The notes under the pieces are model-generated. The model was not told the DNA's origin. It ran no database searches and saw nothing but the letters and a program-made list of their open reading frames with translations. A program made the position numbers and the translations under genes. Positions 28,267-35,311 of a DNA stretch of 64,000 nucleotides are shown piece after piece. The stretch is from positions 655,543 to 719,542 of the forward strand of contig NZ_JAJAVF010000002.1 in assembly GCF_020531845.1 (NCBI RefSeq). The letters are read 5' to 3'. The stretch comes from Methylobacillus methanolivorans. GTDB lineage: Bacteria > Pseudomonadota > Gammaproteobacteria > Burkholderiales > Methylophilaceae. Position 1 is the stretch's first letter. Every line of letters begins with the position of its first letter.

Positions 28267-28572
28267 ATGAATTGCTTGTCTTCATTATCAAGGCGTTACC
28301 GACGTCCAGACTGGGTAAGTCACAAGCCGTACCTGTGGTATTTCATGCTGCGCGTGGAAAAACCAAAATCGGCAAAGCGTAGAAAGCTCTATAGATGGAT
28401 TGCCAAGGAAAAACTAAGACTTGCTGAAATGGGGATTGATCAAGAGTTGATAGAAGTGACTTCCAGATACTTATGCAGCTATAGCGTCGTTGCTGGCAGA
28501 AAAATGATCGAATTGATGGATGCACCCGTAGTGCAATTGAGGCTCGATTTTCACAACCATGATGATTTTTAG
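28267..28572 (+). CDS. small basic protein of a dif-adjacent family (left copy)
   Basis: This 101-residue, Arg/Lys-rich protein has no family I recognise. It is a clear homologue of the gene right of the second dif site. Shared features are xPDW near residue 14, KEKLRLxEMG in the middle, a Tyr/Cys-rich helix, and an acidic QxRLxFxxxDD tail. Its stop lies about 12 bases from the first dif-like site, and the other copies also end at a dif site. It is on the opposite strand to the other two. A phage regulator or attachment-linked function is possible but unproven. Confidence 0.65.
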   Translation: MNCLSSLSRRYRRPDWVSHKPYLWYFMLRVEKPKSAKRRKLYRWIAKEKLRLAEMGIDQELIEVTSRYLCSYSVVAGRKMIELMDAPVVQLRLDFHNHDDF

Positions 28573-28583
28573 CTGATCATCAT

Positions 28584-28612
28584 GTTTCGTATAATGGGTA
28601 ATTACGTTATCT
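28584..28612 (+). other. dif-like site 1, left boundary of the prophage array
   Basis: The left arm GTTTCGTATAA matches the consensus XerC arm of dif at 8 of 11 positions against the intact site at 37.2 kb. The right part TTACGTTATCT resembles the XerD arm at 8 of 11, with a 7-base spacer. It lies just after the small gene stop, as at the other boundaries. It is imperfect, so its orientation and activity are uncertain. Confidence 0.45.
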
Positions 28613-28630
28613 ATATTAAATAAAAAATGA

Positions 28631-29617
28631 TTATTTCCGATTTTTAACAGTTCTAAGCTGCATCATCAATGATTTACCAGAAGAAGTTAATTGCCAGAAG
28701 AGTGCATATCCATTATTTACAGTTTTTAGACGGTTAACTTCAATTAATTTCAACGCCATAAATTGAATTTTAATTGTATTGAAATTTTGCTCAACGATAT
28801 CGCCTGAGTAGAAAAAACCACCTTCTAATTCAATTAACTGTCTTGCAATATATGATTGCATGTATGCATCTGTACGGCTTTCCAGTAGAGTCGGACTAAA
28901 TATAGCAAATAGTTCACGCCAAGAAATTTTTACACTGCGTGTTGTTTTTGATCTGGGGTTGTAATCTTTTCTATACTCAATTGAGAGCGTTATAACTTCA
29001 TCGATATTTACAAGGTCAATTTCTTTCTCTATCACAGAAGGAAGCTTATCCAGCTTTTTCTTCAATTCATTATTTTCATTAGAAATTCTACCAATCTGCT
29101 CAATTAGTGGGGAAATGTCAGGCTGTTTATCTGAGCGAACCCATCCATGTAAATTGTAGCGCCTCTCTAATTCTCGGATTGATTCCAATATGGCAATTTT
29201 AATATCTTTACAATCATCTACTGTCTTAGATATTCTTGATAATACTTTGCTTTTGAAAGATTTATATTTTTCCACTTCGCTTTCAGTGAATTCTTTTTTC
29301 TCAATAGCATTCTCACTAAGCACGACTGCAAAAACTGGCTTTCCTTTACTGACTGCATAGTCATATTCATGTTCTGTATAGCTAATACCATTTGCTGGGT
29401 TTATGGAGCCATACCTTGAACCTAATATCAGCATGTAAATATCTGAATCATCAATCCATCTCTCAATAACGACAGTTTGTGCATCATTTCCTGCTGCAAA
29501 CAATTCCATGCCGGCTGGTATATGCCCGGAGGACAAAATTGCTTCAACTGCTGCTTGTCTTTCATCTTTTAAATCGATAAAAGTGGAGGAAATAAATATT
29601 TGATGTTTTTTTTGCAT
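28631..29617 (-). CDS. DUF4062 (TIR-like) protein, prophage A cargo
   Basis: The N-terminal 110 residues match DUF4062: FISSTFIDLKDERQAA at the start, then DIYMLILGSRYGS and SYTEHEYDYAV. This fold is related to TIR domains and occurs at the N-terminus of many predicted defence proteins. A helical linker follows, then a C-terminal winged-helix-like region. It lies 13 bases downstream of a second TIR-like gene on the same strand, so the two form an operon. The low GC content differs from the host genes. A defence or superinfection-control role is inferred. Confidence 0.75.
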   Translation of the reverse strand: MQKKHQIFISSTFIDLKDERQAAVEAILSSGHIPAGMELFAAGNDAQTVVIERWIDDSDIYMLILGSRYGSINPANGISYTEHEYDYAVSKGKPVFAVVLSENAIEKKEFTESEVEKYKSFKSKVLSRISKTVDDCKDIKIAILESIRELERRYNLHGWVRSDKQPDISPLIEQIGRISNENNELKKKLDKLPSVIEKEIDLVNIDEVITLSIEYRKDYNPRSKTTRSVKISWRELFAIFSPTLLESRTDAYMQSYIARQLIELEGGFFYSGDIVEQNFNTIKIQFMALKLIEVNRLKTVNNGYALFWQLTSSGKSLMMQLRTVKNRK

Positions 29618-29630
29618 AATTATTTAGTTT

Positions 29631-30410
29631 TTAAAAGGGAATATCATCTTCTAAGTTGTCATTGTTTTCTGGCTTTAATAATACAAATCTTGATTCATTT
29701 TCTTCAATCCACTGCCAGCCTTTATTGCTCACCGTTAAAACATTGTATGAATAGCCTGAGTTCTCATCTAGCTCTTCAACTTCTTCGATTAGTTGTTTGC
29801 TGGTCAGTTTCCTAATAGCAAGGTTAAAGCCAATATTTGTGATATTAGCTCTTTCGGAATCAGTTTTTGCCTCATAGAAAGTAATCGTTGTACTTGACGA
29901 GGATGAGCCTCCTGCAATTACAGCTAACACCATCAACTCATGCTGGCTTAACCCTTCAACAGGGGCTATTGGTGTGGATTCTGAAAGTTTTTGCAACCTA
30001 TTATCTTTAGCTATTAAAGCCTTTATTTTTGTAGTAATTGTGTGTTTTAGCTTCTCAAAATCACTGGGAGAGTCAGCTTGGTATGGAATGATGTTGCGAT
30101 GCTGAATATCAAAAGGGTATTTTTTTCCTGGTCTTTCGTCTGAACAAACCATGACAACGGGAGTGTTTGAAGCAAATGCATATCCTAATTCGTACCATAC
30201 ATTAGGATTGTCGGATGTAATGTCAGCCAGACAAAGTGTCGCTTCTTTAATTCCACTCTCAATCGATTCAATAGGAATCGAAACACTTGGGTCTTTATCT
30301 ACTCTATAGGCTTCATATCCAGCAGCCTCAATAGCCGGCTTGTAAACATCATTGAATCTTTTATCGTACTTTCCATTATCGAAAGGCTGAATAACAAAGC
30401 AAATAGGCAT
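29631..30410 (-). CDS. TIR/nucleoside-deoxyribosyltransferase-like protein with winged helix, prophage A cargo
   Basis: The chosen start (MPICFVIQPF, 259 residues) follows an AGG site. Residues 1-135 form a Rossmann-like domain with CFVIQPFDNGKYDKRF, LCLADITSDNPNVWYELGYA and PVVMVCSDE. These are shared by TIR-like and nucleoside 2-deoxyribosyltransferase-like proteins, and the glutamate of WYELG is the likely catalytic residue. Residues 165-245 look like a winged helix. TIR domains of this type often hydrolyse NAD+ on phage infection; whether this one does is unknown. It is paired with the DUF4062 gene, and both carry the same domain order. Confidence 0.72.
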   Translation of the reverse strand: MPICFVIQPFDNGKYDKRFNDVYKPAIEAAGYEAYRVDKDPSVSIPIESIESGIKEATLCLADITSDNPNVWYELGYAFASNTPVVMVCSDERPGKKYPFDIQHRNIIPYQADSPSDFEKLKHTITTKIKALIAKDNRLQKLSESTPIAPVEGLSQHELMVLAVIAGGSSSSSTTITFYEAKTDSERANITNIGFNLAIRKLTSKQLIEEVEELDENSGYSYNVLTVSNKGWQWIEENESRFVLLKPENNDNLEDDIPF

Positions 30411-30458
30411 TCTAGACCTGTTAATAATTATTAAATTTTGACTATGCCATAGAAATGC

Positions 30459-30502
30459 ATTGGTGTCACAGCTCTCCTGGCATAGGACACACTGACACCA
30501 AT
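30459..30502. repeat. inverted pair ATTGGTGTCA / TGACACCAAT (copy 1)
   Basis: Perfect 10-base inverted repeats are separated by 24 bases. The same pair, with start-to-start offsets of 34-36 bases, recurs at 31743-31788 and 35236-35281 within prophage A. This copy separates the TIR/DUF4062 genes from the next cargo block. Confidence 0.75.
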
Positions 30503-30529
30503 CGCTAGAACCATTAGAGCAAATAAGCA

Positions 30530-30676
30530 TCAAGACCGCTCTTAAACGGTTTCCTCCCCGCGTTGCGGGTCCCCTCCATTTACGCGCCCCTTCGGGGTTT
30601 CAGTCTTGACCCTTATTTCCTCCAATGTTGCTGGTCGGCCATGCCGTATGGCGAGGGCTGTACCCCGTTGGGGTAC
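30530..30676 (+). ncRNA. candidate structured RNA or leader upstream of the 148-residue cargo gene
   Basis: A closing stem (TCAAGAC with GTCTTGA 66 bases on) encloses two hairpins, one of them CCCC-TTC-GGGG. A further perfect hairpin, GTACCCC-GTT-GGGGTAC, follows at 30660-30676. No open frame with a ribosome site fits this 310-base gene-free stretch (30411-30720). It could be a non-coding RNA, an attenuator or a replication element; I cannot tell which. Confidence 0.35.
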
Positions 30677-30720
30677 GCCTTCACCAACGGCAGACCTTCA
30701 ACGCGAAAAGGACTAATGAG

Positions 30721-31164
30721 ATGGCAAAGCAGCTTGTAGATGTTTCAACCAGGGAGATGGCACTGGATGCGGATTGGCCCAGCATGGATAAGGTGGAGAG
30801 CAAATTGCTGGAGGTGTCGGAGAAGATCAGGCAACGGCGCGATGAGTGGAACCGGGTGCAGGCGCAGTTGCTGGCCCTCAAAAAACAGGGCCTCACCTAC
30901 GCCGGCACAACCTGGAAGAACGGCAAATATTTGTACCTGGTCTATCCAAGCAAAAATGGGGAGCCGAGAAAGCGGGTGTACATCGGCCAGGACGAGGAGA
31001 AGGTACGCGAGGCGTTGGCGGGGATTGAGAGGGGAGAGCAGTACTTGCAACTGGAGGAGCGGGCAGAGTGGTTGCAGCGGCAATCGCAGCTTGCAGGGTA
31101 TCACTGCATGAATCTGCTGGATTATCTGGGGGATGGGGTACAGTATTCTCCTGGACAGCGCTGA
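30721..31164 (+). CDS. coiled-coil hypothetical protein, prophage A cargo
   Basis: This protein of 147-148 residues has a heptad-rich N-terminal helix (about residues 10-50). A compact basic segment follows (TYAGTTWKNGKYLYLVYP, then KRVYIGQ), then a second long helix. The middle segment resembles DNA-binding beta hairpins attached to transposases and integrases, but I do not recognise the family. An AGGA site precedes the ATG. It is bounded on both sides by TGACACCAAT motifs. Confidence 0.6.
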   Translation: MAKQLVDVSTREMALDADWPSMDKVESKLLEVSEKIRQRRDEWNRVQAQLLALKKQGLTYAGTTWKNGKYLYLVYPSKNGEPRKRVYIGQDEEKVREALAGIERGEQYLQLEERAEWLQRQSQLAGYHCMNLLDYLGDGVQYSPGQR

Positions 31165-31166
31165 TC

Positions 31167-31238
31167 TGACACCAATTGGTGACAGTTGATGATGTACCAG
31201 GTAATTATTTGTCACCAATTTATATATAATTGGTAGCA
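31167..31238. promoter_or_regulatory. palindromic TGACACCAAT/ATTGGTGACA sites before the DUF4160 gene
   Basis: TGACACCAATTGGTGACA (31167-31184) is a near-perfect palindrome, and TGTCACCAATT...AATTGGTAGCA (31210-31238) is a second, looser one. They occupy the promoter region of the DUF4160-DUF2442 pair and fit an autoregulatory operator, but the same motif also occurs away from these genes. Confidence 0.5.
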
Positions 31239-31253
31239 GTATGAGGAGTTGAG

Positions 31254-31490
31254 ATGCCAACGATTTTATTGACGCAAGGCTTCCGGTTCTTCTTTTTCAG
31301 CATGGAGGGCAATGAACCTCCCCACATTCATGTGGAGCATGGCGATAAGGTGGCTAAATACTGGTTGAATCCGGTGGAGCTTGCCAGTTCGGAGGGTTTC
31401 CGTAGCCATGAGATGAAGCGGCTGCGGATGCTTGTGATTGAAAACCGGGAACTGTTTTTGGAGAGATGGAATGAGTACTTTAGCAATTAG
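31254..31490 (+). CDS. DUF4160 protein (putative toxin-like partner)
   Basis: This 78-residue protein has the DUF4160 pattern: GFRFFFFSMEGNEPPHIHVEHG, the tail LRMLVIENRELFLERWNEYF. A strong GAGGAG ribosome site precedes the ATG. DUF4160 genes are commonly paired with DUF2442 genes in a toxin-antitoxin-like arrangement, as here where the two overlap by 20 bases. Biochemical role is unproven. Confidence 0.85.
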   Translation: MPTILLTQGFRFFFFSMEGNEPPHIHVEHGDKVAKYWLNPVELASSEGFRSHEMKRLRMLVIENRELFLERWNEYFSN

Positions 31491-31713
31491 GCTTGATGCT
31501 CACGCTGTTGAGGTCAGTTTTGCGAATGATGCGCTGCATATGGTGCTGGCTGATGGCCGCGAGATTTCCGCGCCTTTGGAGTGGTTCCCCAGGCTGCGCG
31601 ATGCGAACGACTCACAGCGCCATAACTGGCGGCTGATCGGGAAGGGTATCGGTGTGCATTGGCCGGAGATTGATGAAGATATTGCGGTCAGTACGTTGAT
31701 GCGCAACAGCTAG
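31471..31713 (+). CDS. DUF2442 protein (putative antitoxin-like partner)
   Basis: This 80-residue protein fits DUF2442, with VEVSFANDALHMVLADGREISAPLEWFPRL and the HWPEIDEDIAV tail. I start it at MSTLAIRL, inside the DUF4160 gene, because the longer frame has no ribosome site. DUF2442 proteins accompany DUF4160 and are thought to act as antitoxins or regulators. It is followed by a terminator. Confidence 0.85.
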   Translation: MSTLAIRLDAHAVEVSFANDALHMVLADGREISAPLEWFPRLRDANDSQRHNWRLIGKGIGVHWPEIDEDIAVSTLMRNS

Positions 31714-31716
31714 AAC

Positions 31717-31742
31717 AAAGCCCTCGCAATGAGGGCTTTTTT
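31717..31742 (+). terminator. rho-independent terminator after the DUF4160-DUF2442 pair
   Basis: AAAGCCCTC-GCAAT-GAGGGCTTTTTT. It also separates the cargo from the convergent phage core. Confidence 0.85.
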
Positions 31743-31841
31743 ATTGGTGTCAGATCCCGGCCTGGTCCAGATCTAAATTGACACCAATGGTGTCAGGAAA
31801 CCGGTTGGCCAGCTCCTGCAGGAGGATTTTTTGACACCAAT
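31743..31841. repeat. cluster of TGACACCAAT motifs between cargo and zot
   Basis: ATTGGTGTCA (31743), TGACACCAATGGTGTCA (a perfect palindrome at 31779-31795) and TGACACCAAT (31832) lie within 99 bases. No gene overlaps them. They repeat the inverted-pair geometry seen at 30.46 and 35.24 kb. Confidence 0.75.
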
Positions 31842-31850
31842 CCCATTTGA

Positions 31851-32924
31851 TCACATTGGAAGGACATTGCCTGTATCCGTCACGCCACCGCGCAGTGGCG
31901 CGGCATCGTGCCGGTTACAGGCCGCGGTGACGTGTGCGCCGTTGAAGAACAGGAAGGCAGAGCATTCATTCGGCTGGTTGATGACGTAGCCCAGGTCAGT
32001 GAGGTCTCTGTCCGTCACATCGATGTCCTGGCCGTCGCCATTGCTCAGGCGGTAGTAGGTGACTTTCTTGGTGGAGCTGGTGATGGTCGCCATGATGATG
32101 AACTTGTATTGCATATACGGGTGTTCGACCTTGAGCGGTGGTGCCGGCCTGGTGTCGACGGCGTGCTGGAGGTCGGGCGCCTGGTCGCTGCCGATCAGGT
32201 TAAGCGATTGCTTGACGTCGAGCTTGGGTGTTTCTTCCTGGACAACGGTTTCGTTGCGGTCAGTGTGGCGCTTATAGTTGCTGTAGACGCCATAGCCCTG
32301 GTAGAGGGTGAAGCCCACGGCTACGGGCAGAAAAAGCCATACGTAATGCAGTCGATAAGGCTGCTTGGTGTGGAGCTCAGCAGATTTGTAATTATTAAAA
32401 GACTGCTTAGGAGGCTTAAAACGGCGTACAGCAGCATCGGCATAGTTGGCTTTCGTCTTGACGTCAGTGAACTCTGGCCACTCGAACAGCTTGCGGCCGG
32501 TGAAGGTGTTGCGGATGTGGATATGACGGCCGCAGAGCTCACGGATATGGGCGTCGATGAGCATGGGCTTTTGCGTCATTAGCCAGAAGTCCACGCCGGT
32601 GTGGCGGTGGGTCTCGTGGGCTGCGACATGTGGTGGCACCTTGGTTGTGCTGGCGCGAGGTCGGTATACGCGCTGGGCTTCGTCAATGATGATGATGGAG
32701 TTGGGCGGGAAGGTGAAGTAGTCGAGCTCGACGCTAGGGTCATTGGGGTCCGGCCGTTTCTCGGTCCATTCGACAATCGGCGGGACTGGCGAATGATCCA
32801 GGGCAAGGTCCGGGATACCCATAACAAAAAACGGTCGTTCGCCCTTTTCCAATTCCTTCATCATCATTGACACAACAAGGCTTGTTTTGCCCATGCCTGG
32901 GACGCCGGTAATGATGGTAATCAT
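31851..32924 (-). CDS. zot: Zot-domain morphogenesis ATPase (pI-like), prophage A
   Basis: This 357-residue protein has Walker A GVPGMGKTSLV, Walker B SIIIIDEAQRVY, a DFWLMTQKP sensor motif and a single membrane helix around residue 205. The Zot N-terminal domain powers extrusion of filamentous virions through the inner membrane, as pI does in fd. The C-terminal periplasmic part is variable. It overlaps the minor coat gene by four bases. Confidence 0.93.
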   Translation of the reverse strand: MITIITGVPGMGKTSLVVSMMMKELEKGERPFFVMGIPDLALDHSPVPPIVEWTEKRPDPNDPSVELDYFTFPPNSIIIIDEAQRVYRPRASTTKVPPHVAAHETHRHTGVDFWLMTQKPMLIDAHIRELCGRHIHIRNTFTGRKLFEWPEFTDVKTKANYADAAVRRFKPPKQSFNNYKSAELHTKQPYRLHYVWLFLPVAVGFTLYQGYGVYSNYKRHTDRNETVVQEETPKLDVKQSLNLIGSDQAPDLQHAVDTRPAPPLKVEHPYMQYKFIIMATITSSTKKVTYYRLSNGDGQDIDVTDRDLTDLGYVINQPNECSAFLFFNGAHVTAACNRHDAAPLRGGVTDTGNVLPM

Positions 32925-33196
32925 AACGGGCTCAGTATCTTGAGGGACTTCAAGGCCAGGCGCATGGAGATGGCGCCAAGGACGATCTTGGCGTACTCGA
33001 TGAAGCCGTACAGGGTGGCGATCTTGAGTATGGAGCCAGGCAGTCCGCCAATGTTGCCATTGATGGCGTTATAGAACTGCTCCTGGAGCTCGGTGACGCC
33101 GGTATAGACCAGGAAACCGAATCCCAGGGCGGTGAGGATGCGCCCAGCAGCGTAAACGCTGAGGGCGGTCAAGATGGGGGCGAGTGGCAATGGCAT
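32921..33196 (-). CDS. minor coat protein (pVI/DUF2523-like), prophage A
   Basis: This 91-residue protein has two or three hydrophobic segments (GRILTALGFGFLVYTGV near the N-terminus). It sits between pIII and zot, the position of pVI in inoviruses, and matches the small DUF2523-type membrane proteins. It caps the virion end together with pIII (family knowledge). It overlaps both neighbours by one and four bases. Confidence 0.8.
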   Translation of the reverse strand: MPLPLAPILTALSVYAAGRILTALGFGFLVYTGVTELQEQFYNAINGNIGGLPGSILKIATLYGFIEYAKIVLGAISMRLALKSLKILSPL

Positions 33197-34506
33197 CAGA
33201 TGGAATCCTTCCTGGCTCCGACGATGATGAAGGCAGCAGAGAGCCAGGCTGCTGCAATCACTAAGGGCTTGAACGCGCTGGCGTATTGGCAGATCGGGTC
33301 AAACGATAGGGTGATGGTGTGGCCGCCGATGGTGTAGGTCAGCGGGGCGGGGCAGGAGTTGTCGCTGGGGAGCTCGCGCAGCACGATGCTGCTCATGTCG
33401 ATTTCCTTGGTTTCCAGTGGCTCGAATTCAGGTACGTCGCCCATGACCTGGCAGCCGATCGCATCGGGGTATTTGTCGCAGTCGGTTTTTGCATCCTCCT
33501 GACGACATACCTTGTGCGTCGGGTTGGCCTGACAGAACGCGTCTTGGCTTTGCTGGGTTGATGTGCTTGAGCCGTCTGCATTGGTGGTGGTTTCTGTAAT
33601 GGTTGGCGCAGTGCCAGCAGGTGAACCCGCTGGCGCTGGCGTGATGGTAATCACCGGTGAGGGTGTTTCCGTCACGACAGGTTCAGGGTTAGGGTTCTCG
33701 GGTGTTGGAGCTGGAGTGTGGGTTTCAACCTTGGGCGGGTCTTGTTTCTTGACCGGCTCACTGCCCGGCGTGCCGGGTTCGAGGCAGACGGCGACGCCTT
33801 GCATGACGGCGTAGCTTTTACCTTGATCTTGGCAGGCGCACTCAGGGCACGGTACAGGGTCAGGCGTGACGGTTTCCTGCTCTGGGGTGCAGGATGCGCC
33901 GGTGTTTTCTTGTACGGTCATGTATGCCCTGCTCTGACCGTTAGCGAGTTCAATTTCCATGCCACCGCCCAGGCGGTAAATGCATTGACTGATGCAGGCG
34001 AGTGTGCGCAGCCGGTTGAATGTCTTTTGCTGGCCGCAAGCACCATTGCAACCAGGTTCACATTCCGGGGGCGGAGGAGCACCACAAGAGCCGTCAGGCT
34101 GGCGCACTTCAGGAGGAACGCAGACAGGGACAGTGCAATAGTATTTTTCGTTATTGCCAGAGTTCCAGACGGTAAAAGGCGTACAACCCCATTGACGGGA
34201 TACAGAAAAACTACCATCTACATTGGAAGCATTTTTTACCTGACAAAGACTGGTTTGATTATTAACTGATGTCACAAGGCCAGTGTAGGTATAAGTCTTG
34301 TGTGCAGGTAATGCGGCATTATTCTGGTTAGTCGCATGAGTAGGGCCAAAAGCATCGCATGCTTGTTGAGCAGTGGATGAAAAACCGGTTGCACCCGAAG
34401 CATTGGCAGACCATCTATAGGTAGCCTCTATTTGCTCTGTTGCAGCCGATGCATGAGCGATGAATAAAAGCATGCAACACATGAATAAAAGACGGGCTAT
34501 TTGCAT
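33196..34506 (-). CDS. TspB/pIII-like attachment protein, prophage A
   Basis: This protein has a signal peptide ending HASAATEQ. A Cys-rich N-terminal domain with YRWSANASG and WNSGNNEKYYCTVP follows, then a Pro/Thr-rich linker (TPAPTPENPNP repeats), a second Cys-rich part and a C-terminal membrane anchor. This is the layout of neisserial-phage TspB and of pIII receptor-binding proteins. I start it at MQIARLL (436 residues). Its N-terminal domain is closely shared with prophage C. It overlaps a 24-residue reading frame at its 5' end. Confidence 0.82.
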   Translation of the reverse strand: MQIARLLFMCCMLLFIAHASAATEQIEATYRWSANASGATGFSSTAQQACDAFGPTHATNQNNAALPAHKTYTYTGLVTSVNNQTSLCQVKNASNVDGSFSVSRQWGCTPFTVWNSGNNEKYYCTVPVCVPPEVRQPDGSCGAPPPPECEPGCNGACGQQKTFNRLRTLACISQCIYRLGGGMEIELANGQSRAYMTVQENTGASCTPEQETVTPDPVPCPECACQDQGKSYAVMQGVAVCLEPGTPGSEPVKKQDPPKVETHTPAPTPENPNPEPVVTETPSPVITITPAPAGSPAGTAPTITETTTNADGSSTSTQQSQDAFCQANPTHKVCRQEDAKTDCDKYPDAIGCQVMGDVPEFEPLETKEIDMSSIVLRELPSDNSCPAPLTYTIGGHTITLSFDPICQYASAFKPLVIAAAWLSAAFIIVGARKDSI

Positions 34507-34571
34507 AGGATGTAGGTCGGCAGCACGGCCAGCAGGAAGCCAGCCCATTCATAAATATCAAGCGGTGTCAT
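34497..34571 (-). CDS. 24-residue hydrophobic peptide upstream of pIII, prophage A
   Basis: A short frame starting MTPLDIYEWAGFLL with an AGGAA ribosome site begins two bases after the upstream stop and overlaps the pIII start. It is almost entirely one membrane helix. Prophages B and C have equivalents of 23 and 20 residues in the same position. By size and context it may be a pVII/pIX-like minor coat protein (inference). Confidence 0.6.
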   Translation of the reverse strand: MTPLDIYEWAGFLLAVLPTYILCK

Positions 34572-34573
34572 GG

Positions 34574-34918
34574 TCAGTTCCTGTATGGCCTGATGGCGCG
34601 TAAACACCACATCAACACCATGGTGGTAGCGACTACGCCGCCTAGTTCCAATCCGTGCATGAATTGCGCATATGGGTATGCGTCTTCATCGCAGGTATTG
34701 AATACCGGGTAGGTAGGTTGGGTCTGGTAGGTGATGGTGCGGTTGCCAGAGAGGTCCATGGTGGACTTCTGGAATATCCATTGGCCTGACACGAGCTGGT
34801 ATTCGTACATGGTCAGGCCGTTGATGTCCTGGAACAGGATTGGGTTATGGCTACCGTAGAAAGCGTCCAGCGCCTGCTGTTGCGTGGCGTGGCAGAATCC
34901 CTTGTAGTCATAACCCAT
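34574..34918 (-). CDS. structural-type small membrane protein, prophage A
   Basis: This 114-residue protein has a soluble N-terminal part and one C-terminal helix (GGVVATTMVLMWCLRAIRPYRN). Positional equivalents in B (97 residues) and C (80 residues) share only this layout. It lies between major coat and pIII. Role unknown; a virion or assembly protein is plausible. Confidence 0.6.
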   Translation of the reverse strand: MGYDYKGFCHATQQQALDAFYGSHNPILFQDINGLTMYEYQLVSGQWIFQKSTMDLSGNRTITYQTQPTYPVFNTCDEDAYPYAQFMHGLELGGVVATTMVLMWCLRAIRPYRN

Positions 34919-34924
34919 GATGGC

Positions 34925-35107
34925 TTAGGCCTTGCGCTTGAGCCAGAACACGACGCCTACGACCACGGCCATGCCGAGCAGCAGGTAACCCAGTTCCTGG
35001 CCATCTGCCTGGGCAGCGGCCACACTGGTGCCGATATTCTCAGGCAGCGCAGCAAACGCGGACATTGGGGCCAGGGCAACAACTACACTTCCGATTTTTT
35101 TCAACAT
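34925..35107 (-). CDS. major coat protein (pVIII-like), prophage A
   Basis: This 60-residue protein has a signal peptide cleaved at AFA, a short acidic/amphipathic region, a membrane helix (LGYLLLGMAVVVGVVFW) and a basic LKRKA tail. This is the standard pVIII architecture. A GGAG ribosome site and a hairpin precede it. Confidence 0.88.
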   Translation of the reverse strand: MLKKIGSVVVALAPMSAFAALPENIGTSVAAAQADGQELGYLLLGMAVVVGVVFWLKRKA

Positions 35108-35126
35108 TTTGATTCTCCAAGTTAAT

Positions 35127-35143
35127 GCCAGTGGGCGACTGGC
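35127..35143 (-). promoter_or_regulatory. conserved hairpin before the major coat gene, prophage A
   Basis: GCCAGT-5 bases-ACTGGC is nearly identical in prophage B in sequence and position, although the coat genes themselves differ. It may be an mRNA stabiliser or processing site that boosts coat expression. Confidence 0.5.
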
Positions 35144-35148
35144 GGCGC

Positions 35149-35310
35149 TTACAGGCCGCTGATGAAGGCGAGAGCGCCCCCGATCAGCAGGCCAATAACC
35201 AGGGCCGCGAGGTTGTTGCGAGCGCGGCGGTTGCGTTTGGTGTCACGGTGGATCTGTACCTGGTCACGATCTGACACCAAATAGGGGTTGCTGCCTGGGT
35301 GGTAGTACAT
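35149..35310 (-). CDS. 53-residue membrane peptide between rep and major coat, prophage A
   Basis: A hydrophilic basic N-terminal half is followed by a helix, AALVIGLLIGGALAF, resembling the 26-residue peptide of prophage B. Its ATG follows the rep stop by one base, so it is coupled. The gene contains an inverted TTTGGTGTCA/TGACACCAAA pair. It may be a minor virion protein. Confidence 0.6.
   Translation of the reverse strand: MYYHPGSNPYLVSDRDQVQIHRDTKRNRRARNNLAALVIGLLIGGALAFISGL
35236..35281. repeat. inverted pair TTTGGTGTCA / TGACACCAAA inside the 53-residue peptide gene
   Basis: The arms are 36 bases apart start to start, the same geometry as the pairs at 30.46 and 31.74 kb. It lies just downstream of rep, so it could be a Rep-binding or origin element. 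Confidence 0.6.
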
Positions 35311-35311
35311 G

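Noticed and set aside
30459..31841. CRISPR array suggested by repeated TGACACCAAT
   Set aside because: Repeats are only 10 bases, in both orientations and irregularly spaced; there are no cas genes.
31908..32582. 224-codon plus-strand open frame opposite zot of prophage A
   Set aside because: Antisense shadow of a conserved ATPase; no motif or ribosome site.
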